Part shown: one piece after another, positions 58,701 to 64,000 of the stretch | How positions within the stretch are numbered: the first letter of the stretch is position 1 | Layout: each line of letters opens with the position of its first letter | From: Tubiluchus corallicola | Lineage: Eukaryota > Priapulida > Priapulimorpha > Priapulimorphida > Tubiluchidae | Direction of reading: 5' to 3' | Assembly (NCBI GenBank): GCA_030141605.1 | Contig: JAQGDQ010000690.1 | Location: 1 to 64,000 of the forward strand | DNA length: 64,000 nt | The notes under the pieces: generated by a model | Database searches by the model: none | Seen by the model: only the letters and a program-made list of their open reading frames with translations | What the model was told of the DNA's origin: nothing | Made by a program: the position numbers and the translations under genes

Positions 58701-58832
58701 TCTGTGATTTTAACTCGCTCATTGATGTAACGTTTCCTCTTGTCTAGGTTGTACGAAGACGGCTGGAGAGAGAGGTACTACAGTGCCAAGTTTGACGTGG
58801 ATGGACACGACAGAAAGTTCAAGCAGTCCGTG
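39094..58832 (+). CDS. XRN2: XRN2 5'-3' exoribonuclease (partial, 15 exons)
   Basis: Exons: 39094-39168, 40014-40141, 40936-41047, 42510-42571, 44271-44382, 45086-45248, 46750-46800, 48522-48539, 49658-49797, 51377-51502, 52082-52219, 53721-53828, 55777-56037, 57544-57650, 58748-58832. They total 1,686 nt, 562 codons without a stop. The product begins [17 protein letters not shown]. Catalytic acidic residues of the XRN fold are present: D54 (LYLDMNG), D103 (MAIDGV), E204 and E206 (PGEGEHKI), D234 and D236 (GADADLIML), D345 (GNDFLPH). A CCHC knuckle lies at 264-277 ([14 protein letters not shown]), and a KRKR-plus-Asp-rich nuclear tract at about 510-530. Known role: nuclear RNA degradation, rRNA and snoRNA trimming, and Pol II torpedo termination. 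The C-terminal third lies beyond the window. Confidence 0.97.
39630..39812. repeat. Repeat fragment (AATTAATCG family)
   Basis: It ends ATTAATCAGTCCCATCGCTAG, the mirror of the GTGATGGGGCGATTAAT start at 40249, so both belong to one inverted-repeat element family; this copy is partial. Confidence 0.45.
40014..40141 (+). CDS. XRN2: XRN2 exon 2
   Basis: Acceptor AATTTCAG, donor AACAA|GTAATG, leaving phase 2. It encodes [20 protein letters not shown] and DMNGIIHPC, including catalytic D54. Confidence 0.97.
40249..40760. mobile_element. Probable MITE (GTGATGGGGCGATTAAT end)
   Basis: It starts GTGATGGGGCGATTAAT and ends near CGCTCATCGCTAG, an imperfect mirror. The interior has repeated TTAATC/GATTAA motifs. 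The superfamily is uncertain. Confidence 0.45.
40936..41047 (+). CDS. XRN2: XRN2 exon 3
   Basis: Acceptor GTATTTTAG, donor GTG|GTAAGT; ends at phase 0. It encodes [17 protein letters not shown] and [13 protein letters not shown], including D103. Confidence 0.97.
41211..41460. repeat. Dispersed repeat, inverted partner of 6245-6660
   Basis: Shorter inverted copy, sharing GGCGGGTGAGCC, GTGTTTGCGAAAG and GTGAAATTATGTTTGTATGG edges and centre. Confidence 0.7.
41556..41890. mobile_element. MITE fragment (TTA family)
   Basis: Same orientation as 5012-5538. It shares CGACAAATAGGCGCAGTACC, GAACTGCAGTGTTC and GGGAAGATGCCT, and has lost its right end. Confidence 0.65.
42510..42571 (+). CDS. XRN2: XRN2 exon 4
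   Basis: 62 nt; acceptor GATTTAG, donor AGTTA|GTAAGT. It encodes [20 protein letters not shown] and ends in a split Tyr codon (TA|T) completed by exon 5. Confidence 0.95.
42926..43545. mobile_element. MITE, TTAA family (copy 4)
   Basis: It starts TTAA|AGGACAAGG and spans both halves found separately at 20687 and 22330. The right terminal repeat is replaced by a TATATA-rich stretch (43520-43600). Confidence 0.65.
43620..44130. repeat. Dispersed repeat (partner of 7085-7640)
   Basis: It shares long blocks with 7170-7460 and 36890-36990, including CGTCCATAAGTCGGC and GAAGATCTGGGCTTG. It ends about 140 bp before XRN2 exon 5. Confidence 0.7.
44271..44382 (+). CDS. XRN2: XRN2 exon 5
   Basis: 112 nt; acceptor TTGTTTAG, donor CCG|GTAGGT. 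It encodes [19 protein letters not shown] and HFDSNCITP, equal in length to the human segment. Confidence 0.95.
44850..45010. repeat. Fragment of the ATATCTCGGTTTGC MITE family
   Basis: It contains GAAGTTATTTGAGTCAATTA and TTTTTGAGTCAATTAGGCGA blocks shared with 53080-53570, 56628-57094 and 58985-59220. Confidence 0.55.
45086..45248 (+). CDS. XRN2: XRN2 exon 6
   Basis: 163 nt; acceptor CATCAATAG, donor AGAG|GTAAGC. It encodes [20 protein letters not shown] and [17 protein letters not shown] with catalytic E204 and E206. Its donor is the first of five identical copies in the adjoining 30-bp repeat. Confidence 0.97.
45246..45394 (+). repeat. 30-bp minisatellite copying the exon 6 splice donor
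   Basis: Five near-perfect units, each with GAGGTAAGCAATTTTGATAG. Donor GTs fall at 45249, 45279, 45309, 45339 and 45369. Use of any downstream donor would add TAAGCAATTTTGA-type sequence with an in-frame TGA right after the true junction. Confidence 0.95.
46195..46301. repeat. (CATA)n microsatellite
   Basis: About 26 copies of ACAT/CATA. The Tyr/Thr/His or Met-Tyr-Val-Cys open frames on both strands are artefacts. Confidence 0.98.
46750..46800 (+). CDS. XRN2: XRN2 exon 7
   Basis: 51 nt; acceptor CATTTCAG, donor GATG|GTGAGT; phase 1 in and out. It encodes [16 protein letters not shown]. Confidence 0.95.
46895..46972 (+). mobile_element. tRNA-derived SINE head
   Basis: Box A TGGCTCAACTGG and box B GAGTTCAAATCC at tRNA spacing, ending CTGGGCCATGA and a T-run. 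The anticodon arm does not fold with U33, so it is a SINE or pseudogene and not a working tRNA. It runs directly into the 44-bp array. Confidence 0.65.
46995..47685 (+). repeat. 44-bp minisatellite
   Basis: About 15 copies of a 44-bp unit containing AACTCTGGCAGTCATAGTCA and CCACAATTGTTTAT. It begins where the SINE body should be, in XRN2 intron 7. Confidence 0.95.
48522..48539 (+). CDS. XRN2: XRN2 exon 8 (18-nt microexon)
   Basis: Acceptor CATTTGCAG, donor TTGG|GTAAGT. It encodes DLIML plus split Ala and Gly codons; D236 is part of the active site, so skipping it would remove a catalytic aspartate while keeping frame. It is flanked by introns of 1.7 and 1.1 kb. Confidence 0.95.
49658..49797 (+). 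CDS. XRN2: XRN2 exon 9 (zinc knuckle)
   Basis: 140 nt; acceptor CCTACAG, donor GAA|GTATAA. It encodes [19 protein letters not shown] and the CCHC motif [14 protein letters not shown]. Confidence 0.96.
50740..51242. mobile_element. MITE, TTAA family (copy 5)
   Basis: 503 bp between TTAA at 50736-50739 and 51243-51246. Ends AGCACAAGAAAA and, on the other strand, AGGAAAGAAAAGG. Inverted relative to the other copies; the most complete member in the window. Confidence 0.75.
51377..51502 (+). CDS. XRN2: XRN2 exon 10
   Basis: 126 nt; acceptor GGCGTTAG, donor GAG|GTATTT; phase 0. It encodes [20 protein letters not shown] and [11 protein letters not shown]. Confidence 0.95.
52082..52219 (+). CDS. 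XRN2: XRN2 exon 11
   Basis: 138 nt; acceptor CTTTCAG, donor GGG|GTAAGA. It encodes [20 protein letters not shown] with catalytic D345, and DRLIQLYKR. Confidence 0.97.
52235..52838. repeat. 16-bp minisatellite
   Basis: About 37 copies of ACTGACATCACAATGT with ACTGTCATCA and ACATCACTGTGT variants. It starts about 15 bp after the exon 11 donor. Confidence 0.95.
53080..53570. mobile_element. Copy of the ATATCTCGGTTTGC MITE family
   Basis: It shares CAATCGACTCAAATAACTTCGCATAA, in pieces, and the right end AAACCGAGATATGA with 56628-57094. A CA/TG-rich stretch (53328-53410) has expanded inside it. Confidence 0.65.
53721..53828 (+). CDS. XRN2: XRN2 exon 12
   Basis: 108 nt; acceptor CTCTTTCAG, donor GAG|GTATGC. 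It encodes [20 protein letters not shown] and [12 protein letters not shown]. Confidence 0.96.
54237..55045. mobile_element. Long inverted repeat, two arms of about 150 bp
   Basis: 54237-54395 and 54883-55045 are similar in inverted orientation (shared AATCTTCAACAATTGGTATG, AAAATCTTTGGAATT). In the right arm TTGACAA, a GC-rich stem-loop and CGAAACGTTTTG resemble a decayed hammerhead ribozyme core, as found in Penelope-like elements. No coding sequence remains, so the class is uncertain. Confidence 0.5.
55370..55728. repeat. Compound TTG/CTG trinucleotide repeat
   Basis: About 360 bp of TTG, CTG and TTA triplets ending about 48 bp before the exon 13 acceptor. The poly-Leu, poly-Val/Ala and poly-Ser/Asn frames on both strands are artefacts. 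Confidence 0.97.
55777..56037 (+). CDS. XRN2: XRN2 exon 13 (linker, GC-rich)
   Basis: 261 nt; acceptor TTTGCAG, donor GAG|GTGATG. It encodes the basic [13 protein letters not shown] start (human FRRRQKEKRKRMK) and a variable linker with [20 protein letters not shown]. It is markedly more GC-rich than its surroundings. Confidence 0.92.
56156..56566. mobile_element. pogo-like MITE (relative of 11178-11498, inverted)
   Basis: It starts TA|CAGTCAACCCTTCG, has a run of 16 G at 56186-56201, and matches the inverted 11178 element down to CTTATCCGATATCC. It carries extra internal sequence and lacks the far end. Confidence 0.7.
56628..57094. mobile_element. MITE with ATATCTCGGTTTGC ends
   Basis: The left end CATATCTCGGTTTGC is mirrored by GCAAACCGAGATATG at the right. 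Family members are at 53080-53570, 58985-59220 and 44850-45010. Confidence 0.75.
57544..57650 (+). CDS. XRN2: XRN2 exon 14 (acidic nuclear tract)
   Basis: 107 nt; acceptor CTTGCATATAG, donor TCAG|GTACCT; leaves phase 2. It encodes [20 protein letters not shown] and PPDNVR, matching human GIKRKAEDSDSEPEPEDNVR. Confidence 0.93.
57738..57991. mobile_element. MITE with GGTCAAAGGTTAAGTGT ends (short copy)
   Basis: Ends GGTCAATGGTTAAGTGTACC and GGCACACTTAACCTTTGACC. Internally deleted relative to 19321-19749. Confidence 0.75.
58124..58550. mobile_element. hAT-like MITE (CAGGGTTCCCAC ends)
   Basis: CAGGGTTCCCAC at the left and GTGGGAACCCTG at the right are exact 12-bp TIRs. The interior has GTCAGGGAAAAT and TGGAAAATC-type repeats. 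CAGGG ends are typical of hAT elements, but I could not align a clean 8-bp target duplication. Confidence 0.8.
58748..58832 (+). CDS. XRN2: XRN2 exon 15 (last in window)
   Basis: 85 nt; acceptor TCTTGTCTAG, donor GTG|GTAAGT. It encodes [19 protein letters not shown], matching human LWEAGWKQRYYKNKFDVDA. The gene continues beyond 64000. Confidence 0.96.
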
Positions 58833-58984
58833 GTAAGTTTATATGATAACTATTTGCTTAAGATGTAGTCAAAATGTGATGCCTAAAGCATCAGGGATGA
58901 GAATTTTCCACGGATACGCGGAATTCCGAGTTTTTGGAAGACCAGTAGTGCCATTTTTGTAAGTCGCGTAAATTTGTTGAGAAA

Positions 58985-59220
58985 ATTTTTACGGACCCAA
59001 TACATTATTTCACAAGCTGACCGCTAGATGGCAGGCCGTCACTTTGTTTACATCACGTACATCAGTGTAACCACGTGTATATCTCTATGTATAAAAATAT
59101 AGAATCAATTGTGCTGAGTTATTTGAGTCAATTGCAGACAGTTTTTATATACTTTTGCATAGGAGCGGCCAGTACTTGGGCGTTTTTGAGACAATTAGGT
59201 ATCATGTATCCTTGATACTT
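58985..59220. repeat. Fragment of the ATATCTCGGTTTGC MITE family
   Basis: Inverted relative to 56628-57094. It shares GCTGACCGCTAGATGG-type, TGAGTTATTTGAGTCAATTG and TATATACTTTTGCATAGGAG blocks. Confidence 0.55.
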
Positions 59221-59402
59221 GGGTATTTTAAGTTATGCATGAAACAAGGTAATTGATATTTTAAGTCCACTTAGAGGCTCTCTATGGTCACAAAATTGCA
59301 CCAAACCCCCCGGCCTGTTTCAGAGTTTTTTTGTCATTCTCATCCCTGAAGCATGTAATTAGTTATTTACAAAAAGACGCTTACATTATTATCTGTAGAT
59401 TA

Positions 59403-62400
59403 GTACTTTGATGAAGCCTGGCAGTGTATTGAAGAACCGGGAGTAACTCGTGTTTGCGTCAGTGTCGTCCCCCAGTAGTTAAAATTAGTGAGGCTCTACT
59501 TTGATAAATACTAGTGCTTTTACTGAAGAACCGGGAGTAACTCGTGTTTGCGTCAGTGTCGTCCCCCTGTAGCTAAAATTAGTGAGGCTCTACTTTGATA
59601 AATACTAGTGCTTTTACTGAAGAACCAGGAGTAACTCGTGTTTGCGTCAGTGGCGTCCCCCTGTAGTTAAAATTAGTGAGGCTCTACTTTGGTAAATACT
59701 AGTGCTTTTACTGAAGAACCAGGAGTAACTTGTGTTTGCGTCAGTGGCGTCCCCCTGTAGTTAAAATTAGTGAGGCTCTACTTTGATAAATACTAGTGCT
59801 TTTACTGAAGAACCGGGAGTAACTCGTGTTTGCGTCAGTGGCGTCTCCCTGTAGCTAAAATTAGTGAGGCTGTGCTTTGATAAATACTAGCGCTTTTACT
59901 GAAGAACCAGGAGTAACTTGTGTTTGCGTCAGTGGCGTCCCCCTGTAGTTAAAATTAGTGAGGCTCTACTTTGGTAAATACTAGTGCTTTTACTGAAGAA
60001 CCGGGAGTAACTTGTGTTTGCGTCAGTGTCGTCTCCCAGTAGTTAAAATTAGTGAGGCTCTACTTTGATAAATACTAGTGCTTTTACTGAAGAACCGGGA
60101 GTAACTCGTGTTTGCGTCAGTGGCGTCTCCCAGTAGTTAAAATTAGTGAGGCTCTACTTTGATAAATACTAGTGCTTTTACTGAAGAACCGGGAGTAACT
60201 CGTGTTTGCATCAGTGGCGTCCCCCAGTAGTTAAAATTAGTGAGGCTCTGCTTTGATAAATACTAGTGCTTTTACTGAAGAACCAGGAGTAACTCGTGTT
60301 TGCATCAGTGTCGTCTCCCTGTAGTTAAAATTAGTGAGGCTCTACTTTGGTAAATACTAGTGCTTTTACTGAAGAACCAGGAGTAACTTGTGTTTGCGTC
60401 AGTGGCGTCCCCCAGTAGTTAAAATTAGTGAGGCTCTGCTTTGATAAATACTAGCGCTTTTACTGAAGAACCGGGAGTAACTCGTGTTTGCGTCAGTGGC
60501 GTCCCCCTGTAGTTAAAATTAGTGAGGCTCTACTTTGGTAAATACTAGTGCTTTTACTGAAGAACCAGGAGTAACTCGTGTTTGCGTCAGTGGCGTCCCC
60601 CAGTAGTTAAAATTAGTGAGGCTCTGCTTTGATAAATACTAGCGCTTTTACTGAAGAACCGGGAGTAACTTGTGTTTGCGTCAGTGTCGTCTCCCTGTAG
60701 CTAAAATTAGTGAGGCTCTACTTTGATAAATACTAGTGCTTTTACTGAAGAACCGGGAGTAACTCGTGTTTGCGTCAGTGGCGTCTCCCAGTAGTTAAAA
60801 TTAGTGAGGCTCTACTTTGATAAATACTAGCGCTTTTACTGAAGAACCGGGAGTAACTTGTGTTTGCGTCAGTGGCGTCTCCCTGTAGCTAAAATTAGTG
60901 AGGCTCTACTTTGATAAATACTAGTGCTTTTACTGAAGAACCGGGAGTAACTCGTGTTTGCGTCAGTGGCGTCTCCCTGTAGTTAAAATTAGTGAGGCTC
61001 TACTTTGGTAAATACTAGTGCTTTTACTGAAGAACCGGGAGTAACTCGTGTTTGCGTCAGTGGCGTCTCCCAGTAGTTAAAATTAGTGAGGCTCTACTTT
61101 GGTAAATACTAGTGCTTTTACTGAAGAACCGGGAGTAACTCGTGTTTGCGTCAGTGTCGTCCCCCAGTAGTTAAAATTAGTGAGGCTCTACTTTGATAAA
61201 TACTAGTGCTTTTACTGAAGAACCAGGAGTAACTCGTGTTTGCATCAGTGGCGTCCCCCAGTAGTTAAAATTAGTGAGGCTCTACTTTGATAAATACTAG
61301 TGCTTTTACTGAAGAACCAGGAGTAACTTGTGTTTGCGTCAGTGGCGTCCCCCAGTAGTTAAAATTAGTGAGGCTCTACTTTGGTAAATACTAGTGCTTT
61401 TACTGAAGAACCAGGAGTAACTCGTGTTTGCATCAGTGGCGTCCCCCAGTAGTTAAAATTAGTGAGGCTCTACTTTGGTAAATACTAGTGCTTTTACTGA
61501 AGAACCGGGAGTAACTCGTGTTTGCGTCAGTGGCGTCTCCCAGTAGTTAAAATTAGTGAGGCTCTACTTTGGTAAATACTAGTGCTTTTACTGAAGAACC
61601 AGGAGTAACTCGTGTTTGCATCAGTGGCGTCTCCCTGTAGTTAAAATTAGTGAGGCTCTACTTTGGTAAATACTAGTGCTTTTACTGAAGAACCGAGTAA
61701 CTCGTGTTTGCGTCAGTGGCGTCTCCCAGTAGTTAAAATTAGTGAGGCTCTACTTTGGTAAATACTAGTGCTTTTACTGAAGAACCGGGAGTAACTCGTG
61801 TTTGCGTCAGTGGCGTCTCCCAGTAGTTAAAATTAGTGAGGCTCTACTTTGGTAAATACTAGTGCTTTTACTGAAGAACCGGGAGTAACTCGTGTTTGCG
61901 TCAGTGGCGTCCCCCAGTAGTTAAAATTAGTGAGGCTCTACTTTGATAAATACTAGCGCTTTTACTGAAGAACCAGGAGTAACTCGTGTTTGCGTCAGTG
62001 GCGTCCCCCAGTAGTTAAAATTAGTGAGGCTCTACTTTGGTAAATACTAGTGCTTTTACTGAAGAACCAGGAGTAACTCGTGTTTGCGTCAGTGGCCTCC
62101 CCCTGTAGTTAAAATTAGTGAGGCTCTACTTTGGTAAATACTAGCGCTTTTACTGAAGAACCGGGAGTAACTCGTGTTTGCATCAGTGGCGTCCCCCAGT
62201 AGTTAAAATTAGTGAGGCTCTACTTTGGTAAATACTAGTGCTTTTACTGAAGAACCAGGAGTAACTCGTGTTTGCATCAGTGGCGTCCCCCAGTAGTTAA
62301 AATTAGTGAGGCTCTACTTTGGTAAATACTAGTGCTTTTACTGAAGAACCGGGAGTAACTCGTGTTTGCGTCAGTGGCGTCTCCCTGTAGTTAAAATTAG

Positions 62401-63728
62401 TGAGGCTCTACTTTGGTAAATACTAGTGCTTTTACTGAAGAACCAGGAGTAACTCGTGTTTGCATCAGTGGCGTCTCCCAGTAGTTAAAATTAGTGAGGC
62501 TCTACTTTGGTAAATACTAGTGCTTTTACTGAAGAACCAGGAGTAACTCGTGTTTGCGTCAGTGGCGTCTCCCAGTAGTTAAAATTAGTGAGGCTCTACT
62601 TTGGTAAATACTAGTGCTTTTACTGAAGAACCAGGAGTAACTCGTGTTTGCGTCAGTGGCGTCTCCCTGTAGTTAAAATTAGTGAGGCTCTACTTTGGTA
62701 AATACTAGTGCTTTTACTGAAGAACCAGGAGTAACTCGTGTTTGCGTCAGTGGCGTCTCCCTGTAGTTAAAATTAGTGAGGCTCTACTTTGGTAAATACT
62801 AGTGCTTTTACTGAAGAACCAGGAGTAACTTGTGTTTGCGTCAGTGGCGTCTCCCTGTAGTTAAAATTAGTGAGGCTCTACTTTGGTAAATACTAGCACT
62901 TTTACTGAAGAACCAGGAGTAACTCGTGTTTGCGTCAGTGGCGTCTCCCTGTAGTTAAAATTAGTGAGGCTCTACTTTGGTAAATACTAGTGCTTTTACT
63001 GAAGAACCGGGAGTAACTCGTGTTTGCGTCAGTGTCGTCTCCCAGTAGTTAAAATTAGTGAGGCTCTACTTTGGTAAATACTAGTGCTTTTACTGAAGAA
63101 CCAGGAGTAACTCGTGTTTGCGTCAGTGGCGTCTCCCAGTAGCTAAAATTAGTGAGGCTCTACTTTGATAAATACTAGTGCTTTTACTGAAGAACCAGGA
63201 GTAACTCGTGTTTGCATCAGTGGCGTCCCCCAGTAGTTAAAATTAGTGAGGCTCTGCTTTGATAAATACTAGTGCTTTTACTGAAGAACCAGGAGTAACT
63301 CGTGTTTGCATCAGTGGCGTCTCCCAGTAGTTAAAATTAGTGAGGCTCTGCTTTGATAAATACTAGTGCTTTTACTGAAGAACCGGGAGTAACTCGTGTT
63401 TGCGTCAGTGGCGTCTCCCAGTAGTTAAAATTAGTGAGGCTCTACTTTGGTAAATACTAGTGCTTTTACTGAAGAACCGGGAGTAACTCGTGTTTGCGTC
63501 AGTGGCGTCTCCCTGTAGCTAAAATTAGTGAGGCTCTGCTTTGATAAATACTAGCACTTTTACTGAAGAACCAGGAGTAACTCGTGTTTGCGTCAGTGGC
63601 ATCTCCCTGTAGTTAAAATTAGTGAGGCTCTACTTTGGTAAATACTAGTGCTTTTACTGAAGAACCGGGAGTAACTCGTGTTTGCGTCAGTGTCGTCCCC
63701 CTGTAGTTAAAATTAGTGAGGCGCTGCT
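59403..63728 (+). repeat. 94-bp satellite-like array, about 46 copies
   Basis: Head-to-tail 94-bp units containing GAAGAACCGGGAGTAACTCG and AGTTAAAATTAGTGAGGCTC, in phase across 4.3 kb except one 2-bp loss near 61689. Variation is confined to a handful of sites (GGG/AGG, GTC/GGC, CCC/TCC, AG/TG, GATA/GGTA, AGTG/AGCG), used in many combinations. It sits in the XRN2 intron after exon 15. Confidence 0.98.
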
Positions 63729-63824
63729 TAAGAAAATTTTTGATAATTGTTTTAATATTGTGTAAAACAAAACAAACATATAAAAAGAAATTTTAGTCAA
63801 GAAGAAACACTGCCTTACACTTGC

Positions 63825-63990
63825 GCAACATTGCCGGACACTGCGCGAGTGACAGTGCTCTCTCTACCTTGCATGCAGCCTCTTGTCTCGGACATGTGCG
63901 CGTGGCCGCATGCGCGAGTGACAGTGCTCTCTCTACCTTGCATGCAGCCTCTTGTCTCGGACATGTGCGCGTGGCCGCATGCGCGCAACA
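63825..63990. repeat. 69-bp GC-rich tandem repeat
   Basis: Two full copies offset by 69 bp and a third partial one, containing GCGCGAGTGACAGTGCTCTC and GGACATGTGCGCGTGGCCGC. It may continue past the window edge. The 68-codon minus frame is a repeat artefact. Confidence 0.92.
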
Positions 63991-64000
63991 ACCTACCACC

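Noticed and set aside
59403-63728. CRISPR-like array
   Set aside because: Units are contiguous without unique spacers and sit in an animal intron.

Overview
This is an AT-rich stretch of an invertebrate animal nuclear genome. The evidence is spliced genes with animal-type orthologues, non-LTR and LTR retrotransposon remnants, 5S- and tRNA-derived SINEs, many miniature inverted-repeat elements (MITEs) and many minisatellites. The 5S-like sequence at 12.43-12.55 kb is not of the vertebrate type. I cannot name the phylum from sequence alone.

Layout. (1) 1-2.33 kb: a 113-bp tandem array that is itself a piece of a LINE reverse-transcriptase C-terminus, followed by the LINE 3' end. (2) 5.74-18.29 kb, minus strand: eight exons of NRDE2, a nuclear RNA-surveillance factor. 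All splice phases agree; the first and last coding exons were not found. Its introns hold MITEs, a minisatellite, a 5S-derived SINE with a 13-bp target duplication, and a complete solo LTR (16444-16776) with a heat-shock-element cluster and TATA box in the sense of NRDE2. (3) 18.4-24.2 kb: intergenic, filled with MITEs. (4) 24.4-35.4 kb, minus strand: three tandem intronless-CDS paralogues of 591 codons, each an ankyrin-repeat protein with a C-terminal SOCS-box-like segment and a terminal CaaX-like motif. (5) 35.4-39.1 kb: intergenic, with a perfect 70-bp inverted repeat. (6) 39.09-58.83 kb, plus strand: fifteen exons (562 codons) of the 5'-3' exoribonuclease XRN2. They cover the catalytic half, include an 18-nt microexon, and the gene continues past the right edge. 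(7) 59.4-63.7 kb: about 46 copies of a 94-bp repeat in the next XRN2 intron, then a GC-rich 69-bp repeat.

How it fits together. NRDE2 and XRN2 both act in nuclear RNA surveillance and transcription termination and lie divergently, about 21 kb apart, with the young ankyrin cluster between them; I see no sign that they share a promoter. The most distinctive theme is that several tandem arrays grew out of transposable elements: a LINE C-terminus, a MITE-like repeat with an unexpanded sister nearby, and a SINE tail. One 30-bp array copies the XRN2 exon 6 splice donor five times. Exon borders were set by eye from GT/AG signals, phase consistency and remembered human XRN2/NRDE2 sequence; no search was run.
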